In this document: piece by piece, positions 17,152 to 26,749 of the stretch
How positions within the stretch are numbered: position 1 is the first letter of the stretch
Layout of the letters: every line of letters begins with the position of its first letter
Assembly (NCBI GenBank): GCA_963785245.1
Contig: CAWAUO010000006.1
Coordinates: forward strand, 372,001-436,000
DNA length: 64,000 nt
Origin: JAHEEL01 sp963785245
GTDB lineage: Bacteria; Actinomycetota; Acidimicrobiia; Spongiisociales; UBA5794
Reading direction: 5' to 3'
Made by a program: the position numbers and the translations under genes
The notes under the pieces: generated by a model
Database searches by the model: none
Told to the model about the DNA's origin: nothing
The model's input: the letters and a program-made list of their open reading frames with translations, nothing else

Positions 17152-17718
17152 TTAGACGAGGGCGGAGAGAACGACCGACGTCGCCTGCTGCAACGCGATC
17201 CAGACCAGCCATCCGCCGATCGCCGTGCCGATCGCCCGCCGGGTCGTGAAGTCGAGACCCTCCCGAATTGCGACCACCGAGGCGACGAGCACCCACACCG
17301 CGGCGACCGGACCGAGGAACGGAACCAGGCCGATCACGCGAGGAGCCTGGGCGAAACCAAGTACCCGGAGCATCTCGCCCATGTCGGTCGTGCCCTTGAA
17401 GAGCCTCGTTCCAATGAATGAGGTCGTTGCTGCCCACACGATCCACCCGACGACGGCCGACAGAATCCCGAGACCGACGACGGCGACGACGCCGCCTTCG
17501 GTGGGAATCGGGAATCCTCCGATGCCGATCCATTGGCGGATCGAATCCCACGTCGCTTCACCGGCCGTGTTCTCGTAGCCGATCCACGAGCCGACAGCGG
17601 CGAGTGCGTTCGCGATCATGACGACGCCAAGCGCCTGCCAAATCATGCTCGGCGATCGCTCCGCTGTGTTGAACAGGTCGATGTCAAGCGCCGAGGCACG
17701 GATCATATTGCGGATCAC
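17152..17718 (-). CDS. Yip1-domain membrane protein
   Basis: A 188-residue protein with about five membrane segments (MIWQALGVVMIANALAAVG; GGVVAVVGLGILSAVVGWIV; VIGLVPFLGPVAAVWVLVAS; AIGTAIGGWLVWIALQQAT). Start RNMIRASALDIDLFNTAERSP followed by these helices and GTTDMGEMLRVLGFAQAP match the Yip1/YIF1-like family (PF04893). GTG 17716-17718 has GGAGG seven bases upstream. Bacterial members have no assigned biochemical role. It is divergent from the comB-like gene. Confidence 0.75.
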   Translation of the reverse strand: MIRNMIRASALDIDLFNTAERSPSMIWQALGVVMIANALAAVGSWIGYENTAGEATWDSIRQWIGIGGFPIPTEGGVVAVVGLGILSAVVGWIVWAATTSFIGTRLFKGTTDMGEMLRVLGFAQAPRVIGLVPFLGPVAAVWVLVASVVAIREGLDFTTRRAIGTAIGGWLVWIALQQATSVVLSALV

Positions 17719-17809
17719 GCGGGCTCCTCCCGTGGACCATCCAACGATAGAAGGTTCGTCCGCACTCCAACCGCTGGTGCACGTGCAGCGCTCGATACCA
17801 TCGACCCCC

Positions 17810-18570
17810 GTGGACACGCCGATCATCACCCGCCGATCACTCCTCGCCGGCGCCACCGGGGTATCGGGACCGACCGTGGTCATCGACACCCTTCGCGCCT
17901 TCACAACGGCGGCGCATCTGCTGGACCGGGGCGTCGCCCACATTGTGCTCACCGGGACCCTCGACGAAGCACGCAACCGAGCGCGAGCGACACCCCGGAC
18001 GCTCCTATGCGGTGAGGACGGCGGACGCCGCCCAGACGACTTCGATCTCGACAACTCACCGATCGAGTCAGGTGTCTACCCCGATCTAGCCGGCCGCATC
18101 GTCGTGATGCGAACCTCCGGGGTACCCGCACCATCGTTCGGTCACTCCGATCGGGAGCCGACCCCGTCTACGCCGCGAGCCTCGTCGTTGCCGGGGCCAC
18201 GGTCGATGCACTTCGCCACTTCCGCCACGTCACCATCGTCGCATCGGGCCTCGGTGGCACCTCGATCGCCGATGAGGACGAGGAGACCGGCGATCTCATC
18301 TCGGATCGAATCCTCGAACGAGCCGACGATCCGCACCGGATCGACCGCATCCGCAGCGGTATTGGCGCACGGCGCTTCGAGTCGACGCCGTGGATCGATG
18401 CGGCAGATCTCCACCACTGTCTCGAAATCGATCGGTTCGATTTCGCGCTCCGCGCCGTGATCAGCGACGGCGGCTCCACGCTCCAATCCGAGCCGGGGCC
18501 TGATTCGCTCGCTCTGCGGAAGAATGACCCCCAAATGGGTTCAAGATTCGCCGGACCCGCTCCGATATAG
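17810..18570 (+). pseudogene. comB: 2-phosphosulfolactate phosphatase (ComB) homologue, frameshifted
   Basis: The first frame gives VVIDTLRAFTTAAHLLDRG, TGTLDEA and LCGEDGGRRPDDFDLDNSP, all matching the ComB family (Mg-dependent phosphatases of the coenzyme M route, widespread beyond methanogens). After VVMRTSG the homology moves to another frame: GGTRTIVRSLRSGADPVYAA, VTIVASGLGG, then a long tail to TAG 18568-18570. The break is at the GGGG run 18119-18122; one extra G restores a continuous ~253-residue protein. This is either a true deletion or a homopolymer sequencing error. Physiological role outside coenzyme M synthesis is uncertain. Confidence 0.8.
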
Positions 18571-18574
18571 CGGG

Positions 18575-18754
18575 ATGCGTTGGAAGAAGCGACGTGACGA
18601 GGGTGCCAGCCGGTCAGACCTCGCGCGCAACACGGAGGCTACCAACAATCGGTTGCGGGATGTTCTTTCGCGTGAGTACGACTTCGGGGATCAGGATCCA
18701 GCCGAAGTCGAGGCACGCCTGCGGAACATGGTCTACGGAACAAACCGGAAGTAG
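18575..18754 (+). CDS. Small hypothetical basic/acidic protein
   Basis: A 59-residue reading frame (MRWKKRRDEGASRSDLARN, ending MVYGTNRK) five bases after the comB stop, on the same strand. It is highly charged with no membrane segment. An alternative start at 18524 would overlap comB. No clear Shine-Dalgarno. It may be real because of its operon-like position, but coding status is uncertain. Confidence 0.4.
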   Translation: MRWKKRRDEGASRSDLARNTEATNNRLRDVLSREYDFGDQDPAEVEARLRNMVYGTNRK

Positions 18755-18786
18755 ACGTCGGGAATCGATCGGGCACGCCGGAGCGT

Positions 18787-19270
18787 TCAGGCTTCGGCGT
18801 TGGTGCGCGGGCGGAAGTCGGCGGCAATCTGCGACGTCGCCAGCGCCATACCGCATCCGGCGAGAGCCGGCCCAACCCGGCTGTCGAGGACGGTGTCGAT
18901 ACCGAGCGCCGAGTCGATGGACAGTTCGCCAGGACCACCATTGGCGATCGCCAACCCGACGCTGGCGAGCACCATCACGTGCTCCCACCCTTCCTTCGGC
19001 GGGCAGTGACCCTGAACCCCGCCGACCGACGAACCGTCCAACAGGCGAACGCCACTGCCGCGAGCAACCTGCTCGTGGCAAGCGACGCCCCGAAGCCGAC
19101 AAGCAGCAGCACATCGACGCCGATCTTGCTGGCCGTGGAGACAGATCGCTGGAGTTCGAGCATCTGGAACCCGATGCTCTGGATCCGCCTCAAGTCATTG
19201 CCCGGGCCCGAGCATGCTCAATCCCGTGGACGAGCATCGCCGAACCGGCAGCGACGCCGCGTGTGGCCAT
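18787..19270 (-). pseudogene. DoxX-family membrane protein, decayed with at least two frameshifts
   Basis: Pieces of one DoxX-like protein are spread over three frames: MATRGVAAGSAMLVHGIEHA (19270 down to ~19205), then IQSIGFQMLELQRSVSTASK and VLLLVGFGASLATSRLLAAV (19190 to ~19010), then PKEGWEHVMVLASVGLAIAN and GGPGELSIDSALGID (down to 18787). Family members read HGxxH, SIGF, VSTASE, HRxxGFFxxKEGWEY, GPGExSxD in that order in one frame. The breaks lie near 19195-19205 and near 19005-19020. Conserved positions such as HRPAGFF are also degraded, so real decay is more likely than sequencing error alone. Confidence 0.7.
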
Positions 19271-19470
19271 GTCCCGACCGTTCGACTCGTACACTCCGAG
19301 CCCTTCTCGCTGACTGCCCCGGTACCCGGTTGGATAGTCGCCGCCGATGGCTTCCGTCTCCGGTACCAGAAGCATGACTAGACCCTTTCTTGTTCCCGAG
19401 TTGGCCCTGTACGGCGGACAGACTCAGCAGTACAGTCACGTCGGGCAGTTGAATCGGGAAAGGAAGGTCC

Positions 19471-20424
19471 ATGGATTTCGAGGCGATCGACGTTGAGACG
19501 TATGAGTTCGACGTCGTCCGCAAGGGCTACGATCGGCTGCAGGTCGAAGACTTCCTCAACAAGGTCAGCAAATCGATGGCACGACTCGACGAGCGTCGCA
19601 AGCTCGCGGAGGTGCGAACCGACCAGGCAGAGCGCGAGCTACGAGAAGTCCGCACTCGGGCTGACACAACGATCCAGGAAACCGTTGCCGAACGCGCCCG
19701 CATCATTGCATCCGCCGGGAAAGAGGCTGAAGTCGCCGACTCGAACCAGCCGTCCGCCTACGCGGCCGATCGAGCGAAGTTCGAGGCCCACCAGATCATC
19801 AGCCAAGCCACGGATCACGCAACCTCGATCCATGCTGAAGCCGAGGCCGTGCTCGCCGGAGCGCTCTCAACTTCCGCACGAATCAACGACGAGAGAGACG
19901 ACCTCCTCGGATCGGTCTCAGCCGAGCGTGACAACCTGATCGCTGAGGCTGCCGCGGAGGCCGACGCAATCCGAGCTTCCGCCCGTGAAGAGGCGCGGAA
20001 GATCGAGGCCGATGCGACGGAGCGTGCCGAGAAGGTACGTCGTCGAGCGGAGAGCGACGCCGCTGATCTCCTCGACAATGCGCGATCGCGATCTCTTGAG
20101 ATCACAACGCTCGCGGAGACTCGGCTCGCAGGAGTACAGCCAAGCGCCACCGGATCGACCGCTGAGCCAGCCGCAACGGAGCGAACCGCAGGCGACCTGC
20201 TCTTGGAACCGGTCGAAGCCGACGGCACCGACGCGGATGTCGGTGAAGGTGAACGCATCTCTGTCGATCTACGCGACGATCCGGCTGCACAAGAATTGCA
20301 GCCGACAGAAGCCGAACCTCGCGCCTCCCGCTACCAGTCGCGGTCTGCCAATCTACCCAGCCTCGGGAGGGAGGCTGGATCGGTGATCGGATCACTCGAG
20401 CATCTCAGGAAGTCGGATGACTAG
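19471..20424 (+). CDS. DivIVA-domain coiled-coil protein
   Basis: A 317-residue protein. The N-terminus (FDVVRKGYDRLQVEDFLNKV) is the DivIVA/GpsB-type DxxxxGYDxxxVDxFL signature; a long coiled coil follows (~35-215, rich in Ala, Glu, Arg), then a disordered acidic tail. The tract KIEADATERAEKVRRRAESD is typical of actinobacterial DivIVA relatives. Shine-Dalgarno AAAGGAAGG precedes ATG. Such proteins scaffold polar growth or division, but this one is not in a division cluster, so its exact role is open. Confidence 0.8.
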   Translation: MDFEAIDVETYEFDVVRKGYDRLQVEDFLNKVSKSMARLDERRKLAEVRTDQAERELREVRTRADTTIQETVAERARIIASAGKEAEVADSNQPSAYAADRAKFEAHQIISQATDHATSIHAEAEAVLAGALSTSARINDERDDLLGSVSAERDNLIAEAAAEADAIRASAREEARKIEADATERAEKVRRRAESDAADLLDNARSRSLEITTLAETRLAGVQPSATGSTAEPAATERTAGDLLLEPVEADGTDADVGEGERISVDLRDDPAAQELQPTEAEPRASRYQSRSANLPSLGREAGSVIGSLEHLRKSDD

Positions 20425-20439
20425 ACCTCTCAGCGTTCC

Positions 20440-23400
20440 CTACCGAATCAACCGGTCGACCTGACGGATTGCCACCATGATCGCTGCGCTGTCGGAGGCG
20501 CCATCCCGCCGCAGCGCCTTCATCAGCCGGTTGAGTCGGCCGATCTCGAGGTCCCCCCGAGCCACGAACGCCGAGAACGCGGCGTCTCCATCTTGGTCAT
20601 CCCAGTCCGTGAGCATCCGCTCAACGATCGACCGCCTCAGTGACAAGAGCTCTTGCTCCATGCCGATGATCGCCCACCGTTGCCACTGGGTGTCTGCCGG
20701 TAGCTCCTCGAGGTGCCGCTCGAGCCAGTCGACATGGAACGCCGCGCCCGCGCGGAAGAACAGGCGACCGACTTCCTCAACCGAACGGCCGGTCGCCTGG
20801 GCGACATCGATGATGTCGACCCCATGGACAAGCTCGAACTGCGTTGCGTGGCCAATCGCGATGTGCTCGGGTACGCCGGACCGGACCATCCGAGCGACCG
20901 ATCGTTTGAGACGGTTCTGCCATCGCTTCGGCCCCATCGTTCGAATCCCGGTCGCTAGTTCCTCGAAGCCGCTCCGATAGCGATCGATCCGGTCCTGGAT
21001 GGGATCGTCGCTGGGGTGGGCAATGAACCAGCGGGTCAGGTCCTCAACGAGGTCGTCGACACCGGAGAGCAGTTGATTCACCACGTCGGCGTCAAGCGAT
21101 CCTGCGAGGGCTTCGACCTCTCTCCAGCGGGCAGACGCACCGGCGACTCCTCGAGCGATGCGATACGAGGCGACGATCTCTGGAGGCGACGCTCCGGTCT
21201 CTACCTCGAGTCGAGACACGAACGTGACGCCCTGAGAGTTGAGGATCTCATTCGCAATGATCGTGGCCGCCAACTGTCGCCGCAGCGGATGGTCGGGGAT
21301 CAGCGAAGCGAACCGATCCACGATTGGCCGCGGAAAGTAGCTGACGAGTAATCGGGAGAAGAACGGCGACTCGGGCAGGTCGGATGCGACGAGTTCGTCG
21401 GTGAGGTGTTGCTTCGCGTATGCCAGGAGCACGGCCAGTTCCGGCCGCGCCATTCTCCGACCGGCGCGGGCGCGCTCCACCATCGTCTCGGTCGTCGGGA
21501 GCATCTCGATCGCACGGTCGAGTCCGGCGCCCGCCTCCAATCGAACCATGAGGTCCTCGTAGGCCTCGATGCGTTCGCCCGAGACTGCGGTCTCCTGCGA
21601 GAGGATCTGGGCCTGCAGGAAGTTGTCGTACACGATGGCCTCGACGACGTCGTCTGAGACCGCCTCGATGAGATTGTCCCGCTCGTCGCGAGTCAAGGCA
21701 CCCGAGCGCTCGGCCATCCGCAGCAGGATCTTGATGTTCACCTCTCGGTCGGAACAGTGGACCCCACCACTGTTGTCGACGAAGTCGGTGAACATTCGGC
21801 CACCGGCGCGGTCAAACTCGATCCGGCCCGCCTGCGTGAACCCGAGATTGCCGCCCTCACCGACCACCCGGCATCGGAGTTCCCGGCCGTCGACGCGGAC
21901 CCCATCGTTGGCCCGATCCTGCGCGTCGTCGTTCGACTCGGTGGCGGCCTTCACATAGGTGCCGATTCCGCCGTTCCAGAACAGATCGACCGGCGCTCTG
22001 AGAATGGCGGAGATCAACTGCTGCGGCGTCATCTCGTCTGCATTCGTGTCGAGCACCTGCTTCATTTCGTCGGTGAGGTCGATCCGCTTGAGCGACCGGG
22101 AATAGACCCCTCCGCCTGCCGAAATCTGGCTCCGGTCGTAGTCATCCCACGACGAACGCCCGAGACGGGCAATGCGCTCCCGTTCGGCGAACGATCGCTC
22201 CGCATCGGGGTCGGGATCGATGAAGATGTGGCGATGATCGAACGCGGCGACCAGTTTGATGCTTCGCGACAGGAGCATACCGTTGCCGAAGACGTCCCCC
22301 GACATGTCTCCAACACCGACGACGGTGATCGGATCCGTCTGGACGTCGACATCGAGTTCCGCGAAGTGCCGCCGCACCGACTCCCATGCACCTCTCGCCG
22401 TGATACCGAGCGCCTTGTGGTCATACCCGGACGAACCTCCCGAGGCGAATGCGTCGTCCATCCAGAAGTCTGCGTTCATGGCGATCTCGTTCGCCGTGTC
22501 GGAGAACGTGGCGGTTCCTCGATCCGCAGCAACAACGAAGTAGGGATCGTCCCCGTCGAGCGTGCGGACACCGATCGGGTGGACCACCTGTCCGGCTTCG
22601 AGGTTGTCGGTGACGTCGAGGAGTGCTCGAATGAAGATCTGATACCCCGACTTCACTTCCTCCGGCGTCGGTCCGATCCCTGGATCAGCGATCCGACGGA
22701 GGACGAACCCGCCCTTGGCTCCCGTCGGGACGATCACCACGTTCTTCGTCATCTGGGCTTTCATGAGACCGAGCACTTCGGTGCGGTAGTCCTCCCGCCG
22801 GATCGACCAGCGGATGCCGCCACGCGCGACCGGCCCGCCTCGGAGGTGGATGCCGGCGACCTCGGGAGCGAATACGAAGATCTCGTACAGGGGCCGCGGC
22901 TCCGGGACGGCTGGGACCTGATCCGAGACAAGCTTGAACGCCAGTGTCCCGTTCTCCAGAAAGGCACTCGTCCGGACCGTCGCGTCAATCAGGCCGAGGA
23001 AGCCACGGAGGATCCGGTCCTCGTCGAGCGACCCCACCGCTTCTAGGCGCTCGAGGATCGACGCTCGCGACGCTGCTTCCTCGTCGGTATCCGAATCCGG
23101 GCCGAATCGGGCCTCGAACAGTCGGACGAGGTCACGTGCGATATCGGGGTGTGCCGCGAACGCGTTCGCAACATACGGCTTCGAGAACGCAGGGTTCACG
23201 AGGTGCCAGTACGACCGGTAGGCCCGAAGAATGTGAATCCGCCGGTGGTCGAGATCGGTGAGCACCAGAAGCCGGCTGAGACGGTCCGACTCGCTCTCCG
23301 TCAGGAGCGTCGCTCTCAACGCGGCGGCGACTCGGGGGCCGCACTCGCCAACGTCGAGCGGGCTCCCATCGAACCCAACCACCCCGAAGTCGTGGGCATA

Positions 23401-25158
23401 CAGGTCGTCCTCATCGTCCTGATCGGAGAGGCTCGTTGGAATCTCCTCGATCACCCGGAGGCCGAGGTTCTCCACGAGCGGCAGCATCGCCGATAGATCC
23501 AGTTTCCCGTCCCGGCTGTACACCACAATGCGGGTAAGCGGGTTCTCGGGTCCGGCCTCATTGTGGATGCCGACGCGGATGCGGTCGCCGTCGGCGAGGA
23601 GTGAATCGACATCTGCCACCGAGTGCGCCGCATCGTCAAGTGCCGCCGCGATGCGGAAGGATGAGGGGTATCGCCTTGCATGAGTATCGACCATCGCCCT
23701 CGCGACCAGCGGTTCTCGGGTTCGCGCCAGTGTCTCGATCACGCGGTCCTCCCACGTCCGTGTGAGGGCGTACACCTCACGCTCGAGGTCTTCGAAGTGG
23801 ACGAGCGGTATCACCCCCTCCACCCACACCGTGAAGTGAATGCGGGCATCGCCGGTCTCGCCGAGCGTCAACTGATAGTCAACCGAAACCCCGTCGTACC
23901 GCTGAAGGAAGAGATCCTGAAGGTTCCGTCTCAGGTTGGCGTCGAAACGATCTCGCGGGACCACCACGAGAATGGAGATGTTGCGGCGGAGAACGTCGCG
24001 ACGCACGAACAGACGCACGTGCTGGTGTTCCTCGGCCTCGAGGAGACCGAGGAGGCTGGACCGCAAGTCGTCTTCACCGATGCTGAACAGTTCGTCCTTG
24101 GGGAACGACTCGAAGATCTGCGTGATCACCTTGTAGTCGTGAGAGCCCGGGAGCAGGTCCTCTTCATCGAGGATCGAGCGCAGCTTCCGCCTCAGGATCG
24201 GGATTGTCGCCGACGACTCCATGTAGGCCTTGGACGTGAACAAGCCGACGAGCCTCGCTTCACCTCTCGGAGATCCGTCCGCGTCGACGCGGCGCACGCC
24301 CACGTAGTCCATGCGGGCTTCCCGGTGGATCGTCGACCGGCTGTTCGTCTTCGAGATGACAAGTTGGCGGCCGCTCTCGTAGCGTTCGCGAAGGTCTTTC
24401 GGGAGCGACGCGAGTGGCACCGGCGCTGCGAAACGACTGTTCGCGCTGTCCGCCAGGATCCCGTATCCCGACTCAGGATCCGTGACGATCGCCGGACCGT
24501 CGCCGCCGTCCGCGATCTGATACTCGCGGTAGCCGAGGAGGATGAAGTTGTCGTCGAGGAGCCACTCGAGAAACGCCACCGCCTCGTTGACTTCGGCCGG
24601 ATCGAAGGCTTCACCGTCCTCGTAGACGTAGTGGGCCATGCGGCGCACCGCGAACCGCATCGGTTCGAAGTCGCGAACGGTGACGGCGACCTCCTCGAGC
24701 GTTCCCAGGAGGCGGGACTCGAGATCCGCTCGTTGCTCGCCAGAGAGCGTCTGGGCGAGTTCGTAATGCTGGATGGACTCGCGATGATCGGCGTCCCTCC
24801 CCGGACCGATCCCTACCAGCGCTCCCGACGCGTCTCGCGTCGTACCGACGACCGGGTGGTGATGGCGGACGATCATGTGTCCGAGGCTCCCGATCCGACT
24901 CGTCACTGAGTCGATGAGGAACGGCATATCATCGATGACGATCTCGACCACCGTCCCCGGAGCCTCGTAGCCACAGAGCTCGATGGATGGGTCGAAGACC
25001 CGAAGGGCGAGCGGCGACCTCCGCCGCTCGTCGGCGAACTCGAATAGATGCCGGATTTCGGCGTCGAGGCGATCGCCGTCGACCATCGGTGCCTCGTCCT
25101 CCGGCATGCGCCGCGTGTAGGCCCTGCCGAATGCCGCGAGAGCGTCAGAACAACTCAT
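20440..25158 (-). CDS. gdhB: Large NAD-specific glutamate dehydrogenase
   Basis: A 1572-residue enzyme of the L_180 class (PF05088): oxidative deamination of glutamate to 2-oxoglutarate with NAD. N-terminal regulatory region (~1-480; IDDMPFLIDSVTSRIG and HHHPVVGTTRD), middle catalytic part with GGPVARGGIRWSIRREDYRT, QMTKNVVIVPTGAKGGF (substrate Lys region), NAD-site stretch VGDMSGDVFGNGMLLS, and NGGIGTYVKA, then a helical C-terminus. The length matches the family and no interruption was seen. ATG is preceded by GGGAG. Monocistronic by context, converging on the DivIVA-like gene. Confidence 0.96.
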   Translation of the reverse strand: MSCSDALAAFGRAYTRRMPEDEAPMVDGDRLDAEIRHLFEFADERRRSPLALRVFDPSIELCGYEAPGTVVEIVIDDMPFLIDSVTSRIGSLGHMIVRHHHPVVGTTRDASGALVGIGPGRDADHRESIQHYELAQTLSGEQRADLESRLLGTLEEVAVTVRDFEPMRFAVRRMAHYVYEDGEAFDPAEVNEAVAFLEWLLDDNFILLGYREYQIADGGDGPAIVTDPESGYGILADSANSRFAAPVPLASLPKDLRERYESGRQLVISKTNSRSTIHREARMDYVGVRRVDADGSPRGEARLVGLFTSKAYMESSATIPILRRKLRSILDEEDLLPGSHDYKVITQIFESFPKDELFSIGEDDLRSSLLGLLEAEEHQHVRLFVRRDVLRRNISILVVVPRDRFDANLRRNLQDLFLQRYDGVSVDYQLTLGETGDARIHFTVWVEGVIPLVHFEDLEREVYALTRTWEDRVIETLARTREPLVARAMVDTHARRYPSSFRIAAALDDAAHSVADVDSLLADGDRIRVGIHNEAGPENPLTRIVVYSRDGKLDLSAMLPLVENLGLRVIEEIPTSLSDQDDEDDLYAHDFGVVGFDGSPLDVGECGPRVAAALRATLLTESESDRLSRLLVLTDLDHRRIHILRAYRSYWHLVNPAFSKPYVANAFAAHPDIARDLVRLFEARFGPDSDTDEEAASRASILERLEAVGSLDEDRILRGFLGLIDATVRTSAFLENGTLAFKLVSDQVPAVPEPRPLYEIFVFAPEVAGIHLRGGPVARGGIRWSIRREDYRTEVLGLMKAQMTKNVVIVPTGAKGGFVLRRIADPGIGPTPEEVKSGYQIFIRALLDVTDNLEAGQVVHPIGVRTLDGDDPYFVVAADRGTATFSDTANEIAMNADFWMDDAFASGGSSGYDHKALGITARGAWESVRRHFAELDVDVQTDPITVVGVGDMSGDVFGNGMLLSRSIKLVAAFDHRHIFIDPDPDAERSFAERERIARLGRSSWDDYDRSQISAGGGVYSRSLKRIDLTDEMKQVLDTNADEMTPQQLISAILRAPVDLFWNGGIGTYVKAATESNDDAQDRANDGVRVDGRELRCRVVGEGGNLGFTQAGRIEFDRAGGRMFTDFVDNSGGVHCSDREVNIKILLRMAERSGALTRDERDNLIEAVSDDVVEAIVYDNFLQAQILSQETAVSGERIEAYEDLMVRLEAGAGLDRAIEMLPTTETMVERARAGRRMARPELAVLLAYAKQHLTDELVASDLPESPFFSRLLVSYFPRPIVDRFASLIPDHPLRRQLAATIIANEILNSQGVTFVSRLEVETGASPPEIVASYRIARGVAGASARWREVEALAGSLDADVVNQLLSGVDDLVEDLTRWFIAHPSDDPIQDRIDRYRSGFEELATGIRTMGPKRWQNRLKRSVARMVRSGVPEHIAIGHATQFELVHGVDIIDVAQATGRSVEEVGRLFFRAGAAFHVDWLERHLEELPADTQWQRWAIIGMEQELLSLRRSIVERMLTDWDDQDGDAAFSAFVARGDLEIGRLNRLMKALRRDGASDSAAIMVAIRQVDRLIR

Positions 25159-25245
25159 CTACCGGTCTCCCTTCGAAGACCCCGCGAGGTTACCGGTTTG
25201 GCCCCGACGGAGCAGCCGACTGCCGACTGGCGACCGGCGACTTCT

Positions 25246-25689
25246 CTACGGCACTACCAGCACGGGGCAGGGGGCGTCGTGAATCACGTGACTCGCGACG
25301 GATCCGACGATTATCCGCTTCAGCCGTCCGGCACCGCGCCGACCAACGACGAGCACATCGGCGTCGACCCGCTTGCACACATCGATGAGCCGGGTCGAGG
25401 GTTCGCCGATCTCTTCCTGGGTTTCGTAGTCGATGCCGGTGAGGTCCACCGCTCGCAGCGCCCGGTCGAGGACGTCGCGCTGGGCGTCCGAGAGCGAATC
25501 GCCGAGAGCTTCGGCCGTCGGGGGCGCTCCGACAATCCCCCACCATCCCTCCGGCGGGCGGACGACGGTGACGATGTAGAGCTTCGCCTTTCGTGCCTTG
25601 GCAACGTCGACCGCGACGCGAACCGCGTCGATCGCAGCTTCGGAACCATCGACCCCGACGACGATGACCGTTGGGTGCCAACCTTCCAC
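25246..25689 (-). CDS. Universal stress protein (UspA family)
   Basis: A 147-residue single-domain Usp protein: N-terminal strand TVIVVGVDGSEAAIDAV and the C-terminal ATP-binding pattern VVGRRGAGRLKRIIVGSVAS followed by CPVLVV (GxxGxxxxxxxGSVxxxVxxxxxCPVLVV). The frame is open upstream, but GTG 25687-25689 has AGGAGGT six bases before it. It lies upstream of the glutamate dehydrogenase on the same strand and is divergent from the flavoprotein pair. Confidence 0.92.
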   Translation of the reverse strand: MEGWHPTVIVVGVDGSEAAIDAVRVAVDVAKARKAKLYIVTVVRPPEGWWGIVGAPPTAEALGDSLSDAQRDVLDRALRAVDLTGIDYETQEEIGEPSTRLIDVCKRVDADVLVVGRRGAGRLKRIIVGSVASHVIHDAPCPVLVVP

Positions 25690-25861
25690 GTCGTACCTCC
25701 TCGAGTGTCGACAGCAGCGTATCGCTTGGAGTCGTGGGCGGGAAGGGCCGATCGTCCAGATCTGGCCAATGATCGAAGACACCGCGCATCCCCTGTGAAA
25801 TCCGTCAATTGGCCCTACTCACACACGGGGCGGTGATCCACACTGGAAATCGGAGGTGACG

Positions 25862-26749
25862 ATGTTCCTGATAACCGAAGCAGAGTCCATTGCGCCCGAT
25901 GTGCGTCGGATCGTCGTCGAGGCGCCGAAGATCGCAAAGAAGCACGAGGCCGGCCAGTTCGTGATCGTCCGTGTCACCCCCGATGGCGAACGGATTCCGC
26001 TGACGATCGCGGAATCCAATACCGCTTCCGGATCGATCACTCTCTTCGTCCAGGCGATTGGACGCACGACAACGCTGATGAGCGAACTGGAGGCGGGCGA
26101 CTACCTCGAGGACGTAGCCGGTCCACTGGGACGGGCATCCGACATCAAGGACTACGGCACCGCGGTCGTCGTCGGAGGTGGCCTCGGAACGGCGATCGCC
26201 TACCCCATCGCTTGTGCCCTCGCCGAGGCCGGCAACCGTGTTGTCGCGATCGTCGGAGGCCGGAGCCGCGAGTACGTCTTGCTCGAAGACCAGCTCGTAA
26301 CCCAGGGTATCGAGGTGATCCCGTGCACCGACGATGGCTCGTACGGTCGGGAGGGTTTCGTCACGGATGCGCTCGCCGAAGTGATCGATGCCGGGGATGT
26401 CGGCGTTGTATTCGCTGCCGGTCCGGTTCCGATGATGAGTGCCGTCGCCGAGGTCACCCGTCCGAAAAGCATCGAGACGATCGCCTCGCTGAATCCGATC
26501 ATGGTCGACGGGACCGGCATGTGCGGCGGCTGCCGGGTGGAGGTCGGCGGGGAGACGAAGTTCGCCTGCGTCGACGGTCCGGAGTTCGATGCCCACCAGG
26601 TCGACTTCCACCTGCTCCAGCGGAGGAACACCTCGTACCGAGCGTTCGAGGCGGAACGGATGCGCGATCTCGAGAGCCTCGACGCCGAACACCACGAACA
26701 GCTCCTCGCCGACGTACGCGGTGCCTGCGAACCGGAGACCGTCACGTGA
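25862..26749 (+). CDS. Ferredoxin-NADP oxidoreductase-like FAD/NAD-binding subunit (NfnA/SudB type)
   Basis: A 295-residue flavoprotein: FAD-binding barrel (HEAGQFVIVRVTPDGERIPL), NAD(P) domain VVVGGGLGTAIAYPIA and AAGPVPMMSAVAEV, and a C-terminal 2Fe-2S cluster motif with Cys in GTGMCGGCRVEVGG and KFACVDGPEFDAH. This is the architecture of PyrK-like, SudB and Nfn small subunits, usually annotated sulfide/dihydroorotate dehydrogenase-like. ATG 25862 follows GGAGG by five bases. Its stop overlaps the next gene's GTG, so the two form a heterodimer operon. Confidence 0.9.
   Translation: MFLITEAESIAPDVRRIVVEAPKIAKKHEAGQFVIVRVTPDGERIPLTIAESNTASGSITLFVQAIGRTTTLMSELEAGDYLEDVAGPLGRASDIKDYGTAVVVGGGLGTAIAYPIACALAEAGNRVVAIVGGRSREYVLLEDQLVTQGIEVIPCTDDGSYGREGFVTDALAEVIDAGDVGVVFAAGPVPMMSAVAEVTRPKSIETIASLNPIMVDGTGMCGGCRVEVGGETKFACVDGPEFDAHQVDFHLLQRRNTSYRAFEAERMRDLESLDAEHHEQLLADVRGACEPETVT

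Noticed and set aside
21757..23046. Long open frame (429 codons) on the plus strand opposite the glutamate dehydrogenase
   Set aside because: Antisense to a fully conserved 1572-residue gene; GC-rich codon bias opens the opposite strand. No recognisable domain.
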